Source: Novosphingobium piscinae
Lineage (GTDB): Bacteria; Pseudomonadota; Alphaproteobacteria; Sphingomonadales; Sphingomonadaceae
Direction of reading: 5' to 3'
Length of the DNA stretch: 64,000 bases
Assembly (NCBI RefSeq): GCF_014230355.1
Contig: NZ_JACLAX010000018.1
Location: forward strand, 1-64,000
The translations under genes were made by a program, and so were the position numbers. Below the pieces are notes generated by a model, which saw nothing but the letters and a program-made list of their open reading frames with translations, was not told the origin of the DNA and searched no databases. Positions 34,703 to 43,986 of the stretch are shown piece after piece (position 1 is the first letter of the stretch; the number at the start of each line of letters is the position of its first letter).

Positions 34703-36259
34703 TCAGTGCCCCATCGGGATCCCGCCCTGCCGCATCTCGGGCTTGGGCGCGATCCACAGCACTGCCGCCGAGGCGAGCAGACAAAGCGCCGCCACCACGC
34801 TGGTGCTGTCGAGCGCGACGGTGATCGCCTGCTGGTCGACCAGGCCGTTGAGGTAGGCGCTGATCCCCTCGGTGCCGATCCCCAGCCCGCGCAGCGTGCT
34901 CTCGGCCGCGGCAGGGTTGAGCGTGTCGGCCATCTCGTTGTGGACCACGCGCTGGGTGTTGCTCCAGTAGGTCAGCACCAGCGAGGTCGAGATCGCCGTC
35001 GCCATGGTGCGCAGGAAGGCCTGCAGCCCGGCGCCCGAGGCGGTCTCCTCGGGATCGACCGAATTCATCACCATCGTGGTGATCGAGATGAAGAAGAACG
35101 GCATGCCGAAACCCTGCAGGAACACCGTCTCGGTGTAACTCAGCATGGTGCCCTCGGTGCTCCACGTGGCGCGCAGCAGGGTGGTGAAGGCGATCCACAC
35201 CAGACCGAAACCGACCAGCAGCCGCAGGTCGACCTTGCCGCTGCCGTTCAGCTTGGCCGCGAGCGGCGCAATAATCAGCGCAGCGACCGCGGCCGAGGCC
35301 GTAACCAACCCCGAATTTTGTGCCGAATAGCCCTGCACCGCCTGGAGCCACTGCGGGATCACGACGTTGCCCGAGAAGAACGCGCCGTAGCCGATGGTCA
35401 TCGTGAAGACGCTGGACGAGAAGCCGACATGCCGGAAGATCCGCAGATCAACCACGGGATGCTCCTCGGTCAGCTCCCAGATCACGAAGACGACGAAGCC
35501 CACGGCCGAAGCCAGCGACAGCAGGACGATCCGGGTATCGGCGAACCAGTCATGGTCGCGCCCGGTGTCGAGCACGATCTGCAGACAGGCGATCCAGAAG
35601 ACCAGCAGCCCCAGCCCGACCTTGTCGATCGGGGCACGGACGATCGGCGTGCGGATCTTGGCGAGCAGCACGCCCGCGGCGATGGCCGCACCGAGCGCGA
35701 TCGGCACGTTGATCAGGAAGATCCAGTGCCAGCTCCAGTTGTCCGAGATCCAGCCACCCAGGATCGGTCCGAGGGCCGGGCCCATCAGCGTGGTCATCGC
35801 CCACAGCGCCATGAACTTGCCGCGCCGCTCGGGCGGGAAGACCAGCACCATCAGCGTTTGTGACATCGGCATCAGCGGGGCACCGAACAGGCCCTGCCCG
35901 ATGCGCGCGGCCACCAGCACGCCCAGCGTCGGCGCGATCCCGCACAGCAGCGAGAACAGCCCGAACCCGCCCATCGCAATGATGAACACCCGGGCCGAGC
36001 CGAACCGGGAGGCAAGCCAGCCGGTCAGCGGCACGCAGACCGCCTCGGCCACGGCATAGGAGGTGATGATCCAGGTGCCCTGATCGAGCGAGATGCCGAG
36101 GTTTCCGGCAATGTGCGGCACCGACACGTTGGCGATCGTCAGGTCGAGCACGACCATGAAGTTGCTGAGCGCCAGCACGAAGCCGGCCAGCCACTGCTGA
36201 CGCGGCGACAGGATCGGGACGAAGTCCTCGACAGGGTGCGGCGCAGCGGGCTCGGCCAT
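34703..36259 (-). CDS. emrB: Multidrug efflux MFS permease, EmrB/QacA (DHA2) type
   Basis: A 518-residue drug:H+ antiporter with 14 predicted membrane segments. Family motifs include NFMVVLDLTIANVSVPHIAGNLG (motif D1), GWLASRFGSARVF (motif A), GQGLFGAPLMPMSQ and LGPILGGWISDNWSWHWIFLINVP (motif C). It pairs with the membrane-fusion protein encoded three bases upstream and an outer-membrane channel, forming a tripartite pump across both membranes. It is the last gene of the operon and convergent with the DUF1489 gene. Confidence 0.93.
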   Translation of the reverse strand: MAEPAAPHPVEDFVPILSPRQQWLAGFVLALSNFMVVLDLTIANVSVPHIAGNLGISLDQGTWIITSYAVAEAVCVPLTGWLASRFGSARVFIIAMGGFGLFSLLCGIAPTLGVLVAARIGQGLFGAPLMPMSQTLMVLVFPPERRGKFMALWAMTTLMGPALGPILGGWISDNWSWHWIFLINVPIALGAAIAAGVLLAKIRTPIVRAPIDKVGLGLLVFWIACLQIVLDTGRDHDWFADTRIVLLSLASAVGFVVFVIWELTEEHPVVDLRIFRHVGFSSSVFTMTIGYGAFFSGNVVIPQWLQAVQGYSAQNSGLVTASAAVAALIIAPLAAKLNGSGKVDLRLLVGFGLVWIAFTTLLRATWSTEGTMLSYTETVFLQGFGMPFFFISITTMVMNSVDPEETASGAGLQAFLRTMATAISTSLVLTYWSNTQRVVHNEMADTLNPAAAESTLRGLGIGTEGISAYLNGLVDQQAITVALDSTSVVAALCLLASAAVLWIAPKPEMRQGGIPMGH

Positions 36260-36262
36260 GGC

Positions 36263-37411
36263 TTAGTCCGCGCTGGTCAGGTCGATCTCGACCTCGGTCG
36301 ACAGCCCGACCCGCAAGGGGTGCGCGGCCAGCTCCTTGGGATCAAGTTCGATCCGCACCGGCAGGCGCTGGACCACCTTGATCCAGTTGCCGGTCGCATT
36401 CTGCGCCGGTATCAGCGCCATCGAAGCTCCGGTACCCCCGGAGATCCCGGCCACACGGCCGTGATAGACCACGTCACTGCCATAGAGGTCGGCCACCACC
36501 TTGGCGGGCATGCCCACCTTGACCCGGCGCAGCTGGCGCTCCTTGAAGTTGGCATCGACATACAGGTTGTTGACCGGGACGATGCTCATGATCGGCGCGC
36601 CCTGGGAGACGCGCTGGCCGATCTGGACCTGGCGCCGCGTGATCACGCCATCGATCGGGGCGCGGATCACCGCACGCACGATGTCCAGCTGGGCCGCCTC
36701 GAGCCGCGCCTTGGCGGCGAGGACGGCAGGGTCGGTGTCGATGCTGGAGCCGGCGACCAGAGCCTCGCTCGCGGCAAGCTGGCCGGCGGCGGCGGTGCGG
36801 CTGGCGCGGGCCTGCTCGACCGCGGCACGGGCGCTGCTGGCCGCAGCCTTGGCGGCGGCGAAGGCCCGTCGCACCGCGGTCAACTCCTCGCCCGAAACCG
36901 CACCGGTGCCCCGCAGCGATTCACGCCGCTTGAGATCGGTCTGCGCCTTGGTCAGATCGGCCTCGGCCGCGGTGAGCTGGGCCTCGGCCCGGGTCACCTC
37001 GGCATCACCTGCCGCCACCTGGGCGCTGAGCGACTCACTGGTCGCTGCCGCCTGCTCGAAGCGGCGCCGCGCTGCCGCCAGATCGGCCTCGGCCTGGGCC
37101 ACCGCGATGCGCGCATTGCTGGTGTCGAGCACAGCCAGCACGTCGCCACGGCGGACCATCTGGGTGTCGCGCACCCGCACCTCGACCACCTGCGCCGAGA
37201 TCAGCGGCGTGACCTGGGCGATCTCGGCATTGACGTAGGCATTGTCGGTAGACACCTCGTTGCGGCCGATCAGCAGATACCAGGCCGCCCACAGCAGCCC
37301 GGCCACTGCCAGCAGAAGCGCCAGACGGGTCAGCCAGGTCCGCCGCTGGCTCTGGCGACGGGCCTGGACCGGATCAACTGCCGCGTCCTGAGCAAAAGTG
37401 GCGTCAGCCAT
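36263..37411 (-). CDS. emrA: Membrane-fusion protein, EmrA/HlyD family
   Basis: A 382-residue periplasmic adaptor. One N-terminal membrane helix (about 28-48) follows a short cytoplasmic part. The barrel-sandwich (lipoyl-like) halves are at about 58-90 and 205-240, separated by a long coiled coil rich in Ala, Glu and Arg. The beta-barrel segment VPVNNLYVDANFKERQLRRVKVG precedes the C-terminus. It links the EmrB permease to the outer-membrane channel. The start overlaps the stop of the upstream channel gene by eight bases. Confidence 0.93.
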   Translation of the reverse strand: MADATFAQDAAVDPVQARRQSQRRTWLTRLALLLAVAGLLWAAWYLLIGRNEVSTDNAYVNAEIAQVTPLISAQVVEVRVRDTQMVRRGDVLAVLDTSNARIAVAQAEADLAAARRRFEQAAATSESLSAQVAAGDAEVTRAEAQLTAAEADLTKAQTDLKRRESLRGTGAVSGEELTAVRRAFAAAKAAASSARAAVEQARASRTAAAGQLAASEALVAGSSIDTDPAVLAAKARLEAAQLDIVRAVIRAPIDGVITRRQVQIGQRVSQGAPIMSIVPVNNLYVDANFKERQLRRVKVGMPAKVVADLYGSDVVYHGRVAGISGGTGASMALIPAQNATGNWIKVVQRLPVRIELDPKELAAHPLRVGLSTEVEIDLTSAD

Positions 37412-38921
37412 GCGGAGTGTCCTTCATTGCAGTCATGGGCGCGGTGGCGGTGGCGGTGGCAGAGCTGAACCCGCCGCCCAGCGCGCGGACCAGGGCAAGA
37501 TCGGCACCGCGGGCGGCGGCCTCGATGGCGGCCAGCGTCAGGCGCGCATCGAGCCGACGATCATCGACCTGCAGCACGTCGAGATAGCTCACGAGCCCGG
37601 CCTTGTAGCGCGCGGTGACCGTGGCAAGGGCCTCCTCGCTCGCCGCCGCGGCGGCGCGGGCCTGGGCCAGACGCTCGGTCACCAGCCGCGTGGCCGTGAC
37701 GGCATCGGCCGTCTCGCGGTAGGCGCCCAGCACGGTGGCGTTGTAGCTGGCAACGGCGGCATCGTAATCCGCCCGGGCGCCGCGATAGCGCGCTGCGAGC
37801 GCGCCGCCGCGGAAGATCGGCAGGCTCACCGCCGGGCCGACCCGGCCGTAGGTGGAATCCGCCTCGAACAGCCGCTCAAGCCCGAGCGACTGGACCCCGA
37901 ACAAGGCATTGAGGCTGAGCGAGGGGAAAAACCCGGCGCGGGCTTCGCGCATGCTGCTGGCTCCGGCGGCGACCCGCTCGCGCGCGGCGGCGACATCGGG
38001 ACGGCGGGCGACCAGCTCGGTCGTGGCGGTGGCCGGAATGCCGCGCACCGTGACGGCGGACAGCGCCGGCCGGCGCAGCGCCAGTCCACGATCCGGGCCG
38101 GCGCCGACCAGCGCGGCGATCTGGCTGCGCCGCAGTGCCTCGGACTCCTCGGCCTGGCTCAGCGCGATCCGGGCCAGCGCCACCGCGCCGCGCGCCTGGG
38201 CCGTGCTGGCGATGTTCTCCAACCCGTTCTCGACGCGCTGGTCGGCAATCTCGCCGGTCTGCTCGAGGCTGCGGACCTGGGCCGCGCGGATGTCCCGTTC
38301 TGCGACCAGTCGGTCAAGGTCGACATAGGCTGAGACGATCGCCACCGAGAGCAGGAGGCGGGCCTGCTGGAGATCAAGCGCGGCAGCGCGACGCTGCGAG
38401 GTGGCAGCGGCCAGCGCGGCGCGGTTGCGCCCCCACAGGTCAAGATCGAAGCCGAGCGAAGCGGTAATCTGGCCGCCATCGTTCCAGCCCTGCGGCAGCA
38501 CCGGCTTGAACGAGGGCGGGAACCCGAGGTTGAGGCTCTGCTTTTCCTGTTGCACGCCGGCCTGGGCCTCGGCCTGCGGCAACCGGGCAGCGCCGGCCGA
38601 GCGGGCCAGCGCAGCAGCGCGGTCCAGCCGGGCCTGGGCCAGCGCGATGTCGGGCGCGGCGCTCAGTCCTTCAGCGACAAGCGCGTCAAGCTGGGGATCG
38701 CCATAGGCCTGCCACCAACCCTCGCCCGGCCAGGCCGAAGGGGCGCCGACCGTCGGGGCAAGGCTCTGCGTTGCGGCTGTGCCGGCCTGGGCCAGCGGCG
38801 GCGGGGCCACCCCCAGCCGCGGCACCGGTGCGCATCCCGCCAGCAGGGCGGCCGTGCCGGCCGCGAGCAAGGCCGCTCCACGCGGGAGGGAGCAGTCCTT
38901 GGCCTGTCGGAAAAGCGTCAT
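37404..38921 (-). CDS. Outer-membrane efflux lipoprotein, NodT/OprM family
   Basis: A 505-residue TolC-like channel. The signal peptide ends in a lipobox (AALLAGCAPVP), so the mature protein is lipid-anchored at Cys. Two OEP repeats follow, with typical stretches WWQAYGDPQLDALVAEGL, DLDLWGRNRAALAAATSQRRAA and VSLPIFRGGALAARYRGARADYDAAVASYN. The ATG at 38921 puts the signal peptide at the N-terminus. A longer reading from 38954 would add 11 residues across the operator region. It heads the efflux operon and is controlled by the divergent TetR gene. Confidence 0.92.
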   Translation of the reverse strand: MTLFRQAKDCSLPRGAALLAAGTAALLAGCAPVPRLGVAPPPLAQAGTAATQSLAPTVGAPSAWPGEGWWQAYGDPQLDALVAEGLSAAPDIALAQARLDRAAALARSAGAARLPQAEAQAGVQQEKQSLNLGFPPSFKPVLPQGWNDGGQITASLGFDLDLWGRNRAALAAATSQRRAAALDLQQARLLLSVAIVSAYVDLDRLVAERDIRAAQVRSLEQTGEIADQRVENGLENIASTAQARGAVALARIALSQAEESEALRRSQIAALVGAGPDRGLALRRPALSAVTVRGIPATATTELVARRPDVAAARERVAAGASSMREARAGFFPSLSLNALFGVQSLGLERLFEADSTYGRVGPAVSLPIFRGGALAARYRGARADYDAAVASYNATVLGAYRETADAVTATRLVTERLAQARAAAAASEEALATVTARYKAGLVSYLDVLQVDDRRLDARLTLAAIEAAARGADLALVRALGGGFSSATATATAPMTAMKDTPHG

Positions 38922-38929
38922 AGAAAACC

Positions 38930-38943
38930 GTACCAGAGAGTAT
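38930..38943. promoter_or_regulatory. TetR operator-like site 1 (efflux side)
   Basis: GTACCAGAGAGTAT, of the form GTAC-N6-GTAT, lies 9 bases before the channel gene's start codon. It is the inverted near-copy (one mismatch over 13 bases) of site 2, about 48 bases away. Confidence 0.6.
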
Positions 38944-38989
38944 GGATTGTGCATTGCAACGCAATTCCGGGATAGTCAACCAAAAAAAT

Positions 38990-39003
38990 GTACTCTATGG
39001 TAC
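38990..39003. promoter_or_regulatory. TetR operator-like site 2 (regulator side)
   Basis: GTACTCTATGGTAC, of the form GTAC-N6-GTAC, lies five bases before the TetR start codon. A -35-like AGTCAA (TTGACT on the minus strand, 38974-38979) for the efflux operon lies between the two sites, so a bound repressor would cover both promoters. Confidence 0.6.
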
Positions 39004-39007
39004 GGTC

Positions 39008-39655
39008 ATGCAAAGGCCCGAGCCCCCATCCGGTTGCGGCGACCGCCCCACCCGTCGGAAGGCCCGGCGGGAGGAGCGTCGCGACGCGATCCTCGAGGTG
39101 GCCAAGCGCTATTTTCTCGAACACGGCTACGCTGGTACCACCATGTCGGGCATCGCCGCCAGTCTCGGCGGTTCCAAGGGCACGCTATGGTCCTATTATG
39201 CCAGCAAAGATCTGCTGTTCGGGGACGTGCTGGACCGCGTGACAGAGGTCTTCCGGCAGCAGCTTGGCATGGCGCTGCACCGTGATGCGCCGGTCGAGAC
39301 CGCACTGGTCACGGTCTGCGCCGAGTTCCTCACGCGGCTGACCAACCCCGAGGCGATCGCCCTGCACCGGCTGGTGGTGGGCGAGGCCGGGCGGTTTCCC
39401 GAACTGGGCCGGATCTTCTACGAGCGCGGGCCGCAGCGGGTTCACTCGCTGCTGTCGCGCTATATCGCCGAGGCCATGGCCCGCGGCGATCTCACCCAGG
39501 ACGATCCCGATGTGGCCGCAAATGTCTTGAGCGCGCTGTGCCTGGCTGGCCATCACCAGAAGCTGATGGTCGGCATGATCGATTGCCTCCCCCCAGACGA
39601 GGCCGAGGACTGGGCGCGCAAGGCCGTGGCGATCTTCCTGCGCACCTATCGCTAG
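39008..39655 (+). CDS. TetR/AcrR family repressor of the efflux operon
   Basis: A 215-residue regulator with the TetR HTH at about 18-65 (RRDAILEVAKRYFLEHGYAGTTMSGIAASLGGSKGTLWSYYASKDLLF) and an AefR-like C-terminal ligand domain. It is transcribed away from the pump genes, and matching operator-like sites flank the shared promoter region, so it probably represses both itself and the pump until a drug or metabolite binds. The ATG at 39008 is chosen because an upstream in-frame ATG at 38942 would translate through the operators. Confidence 0.92.
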   Translation: MQRPEPPSGCGDRPTRRKARREERRDAILEVAKRYFLEHGYAGTTMSGIAASLGGSKGTLWSYYASKDLLFGDVLDRVTEVFRQQLGMALHRDAPVETALVTVCAEFLTRLTNPEAIALHRLVVGEAGRFPELGRIFYERGPQRVHSLLSRYIAEAMARGDLTQDDPDVAANVLSALCLAGHHQKLMVGMIDCLPPDEAEDWARKAVAIFLRTYR

Positions 39656-39775
39656 CGCGCAGTCCGGCGCGCCCCGCGCGCGGGTGCTTGCGAGTCAGGG
39701 GGAAATCGGCAAGGGGGAGGCCGCTGTCCGGCTGGGCCCAGACCCACCCGCAGCCAACGACAGGACCAGACCCGC

Positions 39776-40813
39776 ATGACCACGATCGACACGCTCCCCC
39801 CTGCCGCGTCCGCCACGCGGACCGACTGGACCCGCGCCGAGATCGCCGACCTGTTCGCCCTGCCCTTTACCGAACTGGTGTTTCGGGCGGCCGAGGTCCA
39901 CCGCGCCCACCACCGCGCCGGCGAAGTTCAACTGGCGACACTGCTCTCGATCAAGACCGGCGGCTGCCCCGAGGACTGCGGTTACTGTTCGCAGTCGGCC
40001 TCGGCCGAATCCGGGGTCAAGGCCACCAAGCTGATGGACGTCCGCGAGGTGCTGCAGAACGCCGCCCGCGCCAAGGACAACGGCAGCCAGCGCTTCTGCA
40101 TGGGCGCGGCCTGGCGCAACCCCAAGGACCGCGACATGCCCGCGATCGTCGAGATCGTGAAAGGCGTGCGCGCGCTCGGGCTGGAAACCTGCATGACGCT
40201 GGGCATGCTGACCCCGCAGCAGGCCGAGCAGCTCGCCGAGGCCGGGCTCGACTACTACAACCACAATATCGACACTGCGCCCGAGCGCTATGGCGACATC
40301 ATCACCACCCGCACCTTCGCGGATCGGCTGGAAACGATCGACCACGTGCGCAAGGCCGGGATCAACGTGTGCACCGGCGGGATCGTCGGCATGGGCGAGA
40401 CGCGCGAGGACCGCGTCGGCTTCATCCATGCGCTGGCGACGCTGCCACAGCACCCGGAAAGCGTGCCGGTCAACGCACTGGTCCCGGTCAAGGGCACCGT
40501 GCTGGCCGACACGCCGCTGGCGAAGATCGACGACATCGAGTTCGTCCGCACCGTCGCGGTGGCCCGCATCACCATGCCGCTCAGCATGGTGCGCCTGTCC
40601 GCCGGGCGCGAGAGCATGGGCGAGCCGACCCAGGCGCTGTGCTTCCTCGCCGGAGCCAATTCGATCTTCACCGGCGACAAGCTGCTCACCGCGCCCAATG
40701 CCGGCGACGACAGCGATGCGGCGATGTTCAGCCGGCTCGGCCTGAAGCCGCTGTCCGGCCCCGAGCCGCTGCGCGCCGGGGGCGGCTGCGGCACCGGCTG
40801 CGGCTGCAACTGA
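39776..40813 (+). CDS. bioB: Biotin synthase
   Basis: A 345-residue radical-SAM enzyme that inserts sulfur into dethiobiotin, the last step of biotin synthesis. The [4Fe-4S] motif is CPEDCGYC (C64, C68, C71). Further conserved parts are [33 protein letters not shown] and [24 protein letters not shown]. The C-terminus is Cys/Gly-rich (GGGCGTGCGCN), a feature often seen in this enzyme from proteobacteria. It heads a six-gene operon. The 120-base leader is GC-rich and shows no BirA operator or riboswitch I can defend. Confidence 0.97.
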   Translation: MTTIDTLPPAASATRTDWTRAEIADLFALPFTELVFRAAEVHRAHHRAGEVQLATLLSIKTGGCPEDCGYCSQSASAESGVKATKLMDVREVLQNAARAKDNGSQRFCMGAAWRNPKDRDMPAIVEIVKGVRALGLETCMTLGMLTPQQAEQLAEAGLDYYNHNIDTAPERYGDIITTRTFADRLETIDHVRKAGINVCTGGIVGMGETREDRVGFIHALATLPQHPESVPVNALVPVKGTVLADTPLAKIDDIEFVRTVAVARITMPLSMVRLSAGRESMGEPTQALCFLAGANSIFTGDKLLTAPNAGDDSDAAMFSRLGLKPLSGPEPLRAGGGCGTGCGCN

Positions 40814-40824
40814 CCGCGCGAGCC

Positions 40825-41970
40825 ATGGGCAGCTTCGACGAGCGCCTCGCGGACGCGCTCGCCGCGATCCGCCAGCGCGGCCGCTGGCGCACGCTGCGTG
40901 CCGCCCAGCTCGCCCCCGGCGGCCGGATCGGGCAGGACGGGCGTGGCCTGATCGACCTGTCGAGCAACGACTACCTCGGGCTCGCCTGCCATCCGCTCCT
41001 TGCCGAGCGCGCGGCCGACTGGGGTCATGCCTATGGCACCGGCGCCGGGGCCTCGCGGCTGGTCACCGGGACCAATGCCGCGCATCTCGCGATCGAGGCG
41101 CGCATCGCCGCGTTCAAGGGCACCCCGGCGGCACTGCTGTTCGCCTCGGGGTGGCAGGCCAATGCCGCGGTGCTCCCGGCGCTGCTCGCGGCCGCGCCGG
41201 GTGCGGCGGTGTTCACCGACCGGCTGGTCCATGCCTCGATGCATGCCGGGCTGGCCGGGGTGCGTCAGCACCGCTTCCGGCACAATGATCTGGCCCACCT
41301 GGCCGACCTGTTGGCCCGGCATGGCCGCGCGGCGCCCGCCCGGTTCATCTTTGCCGAGAGCGTCTATTCGATGGACGGCGACCGCGCCGACGTGCCCGCG
41401 CTGGCCGAACTGGCCCGGGCCCACGATGCCGTGCTGATGATCGACGAGGCCCATGCCACCGGCGTGCTCGGCCCGGGCGGGGCCGGATTGTGCCACGGAG
41501 TGGCCGGGGTCGATCTGGTCATGGGCACGTTCAGCAAGGCCTTCGGCAGCTTCGGCGCCTATGTCGCCTGCTCGGAGCTGTTGCGGGACTATCTGGTCAA
41601 CGCCTGCTCGGGATTCATCTTCTCGACCGCCCCGCCCCCGCCAGTGCTGGGGGCGATCGACGCGGCGCTCGACCTGGTCCCGGCGATGACGGCCGAACGG
41701 GCCCACCTGGCCGCGCTGGCCGACCGCCTGCGCACGGGACTGGCCGCGCGCGGCTATGACACGGCCGGATCGAGCACCCAGATCGTGCCGGCCATTGTCG
41801 GCGCCGAGGCCGCCACGCTGGCCCTGAGCGCACGGCTCGCGGAAGCAGGGCTGCTGGCGGCGGCGATCCGACCGCCCACGGTTCCGGCCGGGACCAGCCG
41901 CCTGCGCCTGGCCCTGCGCGCCACGCACAGCGCGGACGATGTCGATGCCCTGCTGGAGGCGCTGGCGTGA
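40825..41970 (+). CDS. bioF: 8-amino-7-oxononanoate synthase
   Basis: A 381-residue PLP enzyme of the alpha-oxoamine synthase family that joins pimeloyl-ACP (or -CoA) with L-alanine. It shows SSNDYLGLACHPLL, GTGAGASRLVTGTNAAHLAIE, ESVYSMDGDRADVPAL and the PLP lysine K238 in GTFSKAFGSFG. The ATG at 40825 lies 11 bases after bioB. The frame stays open far upstream, but only this start gives the standard N-terminus. The GTG of the next gene overlaps its stop. Confidence 0.95.
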   Translation: MGSFDERLADALAAIRQRGRWRTLRAAQLAPGGRIGQDGRGLIDLSSNDYLGLACHPLLAERAADWGHAYGTGAGASRLVTGTNAAHLAIEARIAAFKGTPAALLFASGWQANAAVLPALLAAAPGAAVFTDRLVHASMHAGLAGVRQHRFRHNDLAHLADLLARHGRAAPARFIFAESVYSMDGDRADVPALAELARAHDAVLMIDEAHATGVLGPGGAGLCHGVAGVDLVMGTFSKAFGSFGAYVACSELLRDYLVNACSGFIFSTAPPPPVLGAIDAALDLVPAMTAERAHLAALADRLRTGLAARGYDTAGSSTQIVPAIVGAEAATLALSARLAEAGLLAAAIRPPTVPAGTSRLRLALRATHSADDVDALLEALA

Positions 41971-42590
41971 GGATCGCGTTCCTGCATGGCTGGAGCGGCG
42001 ACCGCGCGCTGTGGAGCCAGCTGATCCCGCAGCTGCGGGACTTCACCTGCCTGGCTGACGATCGCGGCTATTTCGGGGCGCCGGCCGTGGTCCCCGCCGC
42101 GGACATCGTGGTGGCGCACAGCTTCGGCACCCTGCGCGCGCTGGCCCGGCCGCCTGCCGGCGCGCGCGCGCTGGTGGCGATCAACGGGTTCGATTGCTTC
42201 GCCGCGCGGCCCGACTTTCCCCACGGGGTGGCCCCGCGCGTGCTGGCGCGGATGGCGGACCGGCTCGCCGTCGATCCCGCCGGAACCGTCGCTGCCTTCC
42301 GCGCCCGCTGCGGGGCGCTGCCGCCCGACCGCGCGCCCGAGCCGGTGCCGCTGGCGGAAGACCTGGCGCGGCTGCGCGGCGATGACCTGCGCGGGCGCTG
42401 GACCGGGCCGCTGGTGGTGATCCACGGCGCGCGCGATCCGATCGTGCCGCCCGCACTGCAGGCCGCGACCTTCGCCGACCGGCCCGATGCCATCCGGCTG
42501 ACCCTGCCCGACCATGGCCACCTTGCGCCGCTGACGGCGGCGCTCAGCTGTGCCGGCGCGATCCGTGCGCTGGCTGCGCGGCTGGGCTGA
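41967..42590 (+). CDS. bioH: Pimeloyl-ACP methyl ester esterase-like alpha/beta hydrolase (BioH type)
   Basis: A 207-residue alpha/beta hydrolase, slightly short for BioH. The nucleophile is S52 in AHSFG, the acid D157 in HGARDPIVPP and the histidine in DHGHLAPLT (183-185). The N-terminus LHGWSGDRALW is the oxyanion-hole strand. Its place between bioF and bioC strongly suggests that it removes the methyl group from pimeloyl-ACP methyl ester, freeing the pimeloyl chain. It starts at GTG inside the bioF stop. BioH-like enzymes are diverse, so another named esterase type (BioG/BioK-like) remains possible. Confidence 0.82.
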   Translation: MRIAFLHGWSGDRALWSQLIPQLRDFTCLADDRGYFGAPAVVPAADIVVAHSFGTLRALARPPAGARALVAINGFDCFAARPDFPHGVAPRVLARMADRLAVDPAGTVAAFRARCGALPPDRAPEPVPLAEDLARLRGDDLRGRWTGPLVVIHGARDPIVPPALQAATFADRPDAIRLTLPDHGHLAPLTAALSCAGAIRALAARLG

Positions 42591-42592
42591 GC

Positions 42593-43360
42593 ATGCGCAG
42601 TTCCGCCCGCATCGCCGCGGCCTTCGCCGCCGCCCGCGACTACGACGGCCACGCCGCGGTGCAGCGCCGCGTCGCCACCGGGCTGGCCGTCCGGATCGCC
42701 GCGCTGCCGCTCCCACCCGCCCCCCGCGTGCTCGAGATCGGCTGCGGCACCGGCTTCCTCACGGCGGCGCTGCGCGACCAGGGGCTGGGCGGGCGCTGGC
42801 TGGTGACCGACCTGGCCCCGGCGATGGTCGCGCGCTGCCGCGATCGGCTGGGCGACGGCGCCGGCCGCACCTTCGCCGTGCTCGACGGCGAGCATGGGCC
42901 GCGCCCCGCCGCGGCGCCCTTCGACCTGATCTGCGCCAGCCTCGCCTTCCAGTGGTTCAGCGCGCTCGAACCGGCCGTGGCACGGCTGCTCGGCTGGCTG
43001 GCGCCGGGCGGGCACCTGATCTTCACCACGCTGGGCGCCGGGACCTTCTCCGAATGGCGCGCGGCGCACCGCGCCGAGGGACTGGCCCCCGGTACCCCCC
43101 CGTTTCTGCAGCCGGAGGCGCTGGCAGACCTGCTCCCCGCCCGACAGGCCGCGCCCCCGCTGGTCACCCTCGAGCTCGCGGAGCACGCCGATGCCGGCGC
43201 CTTCCTGCGCGGGCTCAAGGCGATCGGCGCCGGAACCCCGCACAGCGATCACCGCCCGCTGCCCCCGGCCGCACTTCGCCGGGTGATGGCCCGGTTCACC
43301 CGGGATGGCGCCCGCGCGACCTATGAAGTCATCACCTGTCACTATCGGAGCGAACCATGA
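42593..43360 (+). CDS. bioC: Malonyl-ACP O-methyltransferase
   Basis: A 255-residue SAM-dependent methyltransferase. The SAM motif is [10 protein letters not shown] (46-55), followed by [19 protein letters not shown], which is characteristic of BioC. It methylates the free carboxyl of malonyl-ACP so that fatty-acid synthase can extend it to pimeloyl-ACP methyl ester. It starts two bases after the bioH-like gene and overlaps bioD by four bases. Confidence 0.9.
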   Translation: MRSSARIAAAFAAARDYDGHAAVQRRVATGLAVRIAALPLPPAPRVLEIGCGTGFLTAALRDQGLGGRWLVTDLAPAMVARCRDRLGDGAGRTFAVLDGEHGPRPAAAPFDLICASLAFQWFSALEPAVARLLGWLAPGGHLIFTTLGAGTFSEWRAAHRAEGLAPGTPPFLQPEALADLLPARQAAPPLVTLELAEHADAGAFLRGLKAIGAGTPHSDHRPLPPAALRRVMARFTRDGARATYEVITCHYRSEP

Positions 43361-43986
43361 ACACCATCGTCGTCACCGGAACCGACACCGGGGTGGGCAA
43401 GACCGTCTTTTCCGCCGCGCTGACCGGCGCGCTCGGCGCGCGCTACTGGAAGCCGGTGCAGGCCGGACCGGATGAATACGAGGGCACGGACGCACTGCGC
43501 GTCGCCCGGCTGGCCGGGATCGCGCCGGCGCGGGTCCACCCCGAGGTCTACCACCTTGCCACGCCCTGTTCGCCCCACCGCGCCGCCGAAATCGACGGCG
43601 TGACGATCGATCCCGCCCGGCTGACCCTGCCTGCGGGAACGGGGCCGCTGGTGGTCGAAGGCGCCGGCGGCGCGCTGGTGCCGCTGACGCGCGACTGGCT
43701 CTATGCCGACCAGTTCGCGGTGTGGGGCGCGCCGGTGGTGGTTGTGGCGCGCACCGCGCTGGGCACGATCAACCATTCGCTCCTGACCATCGAGGCGCTG
43801 CGCCGGCGCGGCGTGACCGTGCTGGGGATCGCCTTCGTCGGCGATCCGGTCGAGGACAGCGAGGCGACCATCTGCGCCATCGGGCAGGTCCGGCGCCTTG
43901 GCCGTCTGCCGCTGCTGGCAGACCTCAACGCCGAGACGCTGGCCAGTGCCTTCGCGGCGAACTTCCGCGTGGAGGACTTCGCATGA
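43357..43986 (+). CDS. bioD: Dethiobiotin synthetase
   Basis: A 209-residue P-loop enzyme that closes the ureido ring of dethiobiotin from DAPA, CO2 and ATP. The P-loop is GTDTGVGKT (8-16). [20 protein letters not shown] and the Mg2+-site stretch [14 protein letters not shown] are intact. ATG and TGA overlaps join it to bioC and bioA. Confidence 0.95.
   Translation: MNTIVVTGTDTGVGKTVFSAALTGALGARYWKPVQAGPDEYEGTDALRVARLAGIAPARVHPEVYHLATPCSPHRAAEIDGVTIDPARLTLPAGTGPLVVEGAGGALVPLTRDWLYADQFAVWGAPVVVVARTALGTINHSLLTIEALRRRGVTVLGIAFVGDPVEDSEATICAIGQVRRLGRLPLLADLNAETLASAFAANFRVEDFA

Noticed and set aside
34703..39655. Horizontally acquired resistance island
   Set aside because: Base composition matches the flanks, and there are no integrase, tRNA junction or direct repeats; it looks like a normal chromosomal efflux operon.
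39656..39775. Possible cobalamin or other riboswitch ahead of bioB
   Set aside because: AGTCAGG and CCCGCAGCC resemble parts of the B12 element, but they are in the wrong order and the region is too short for the full fold.
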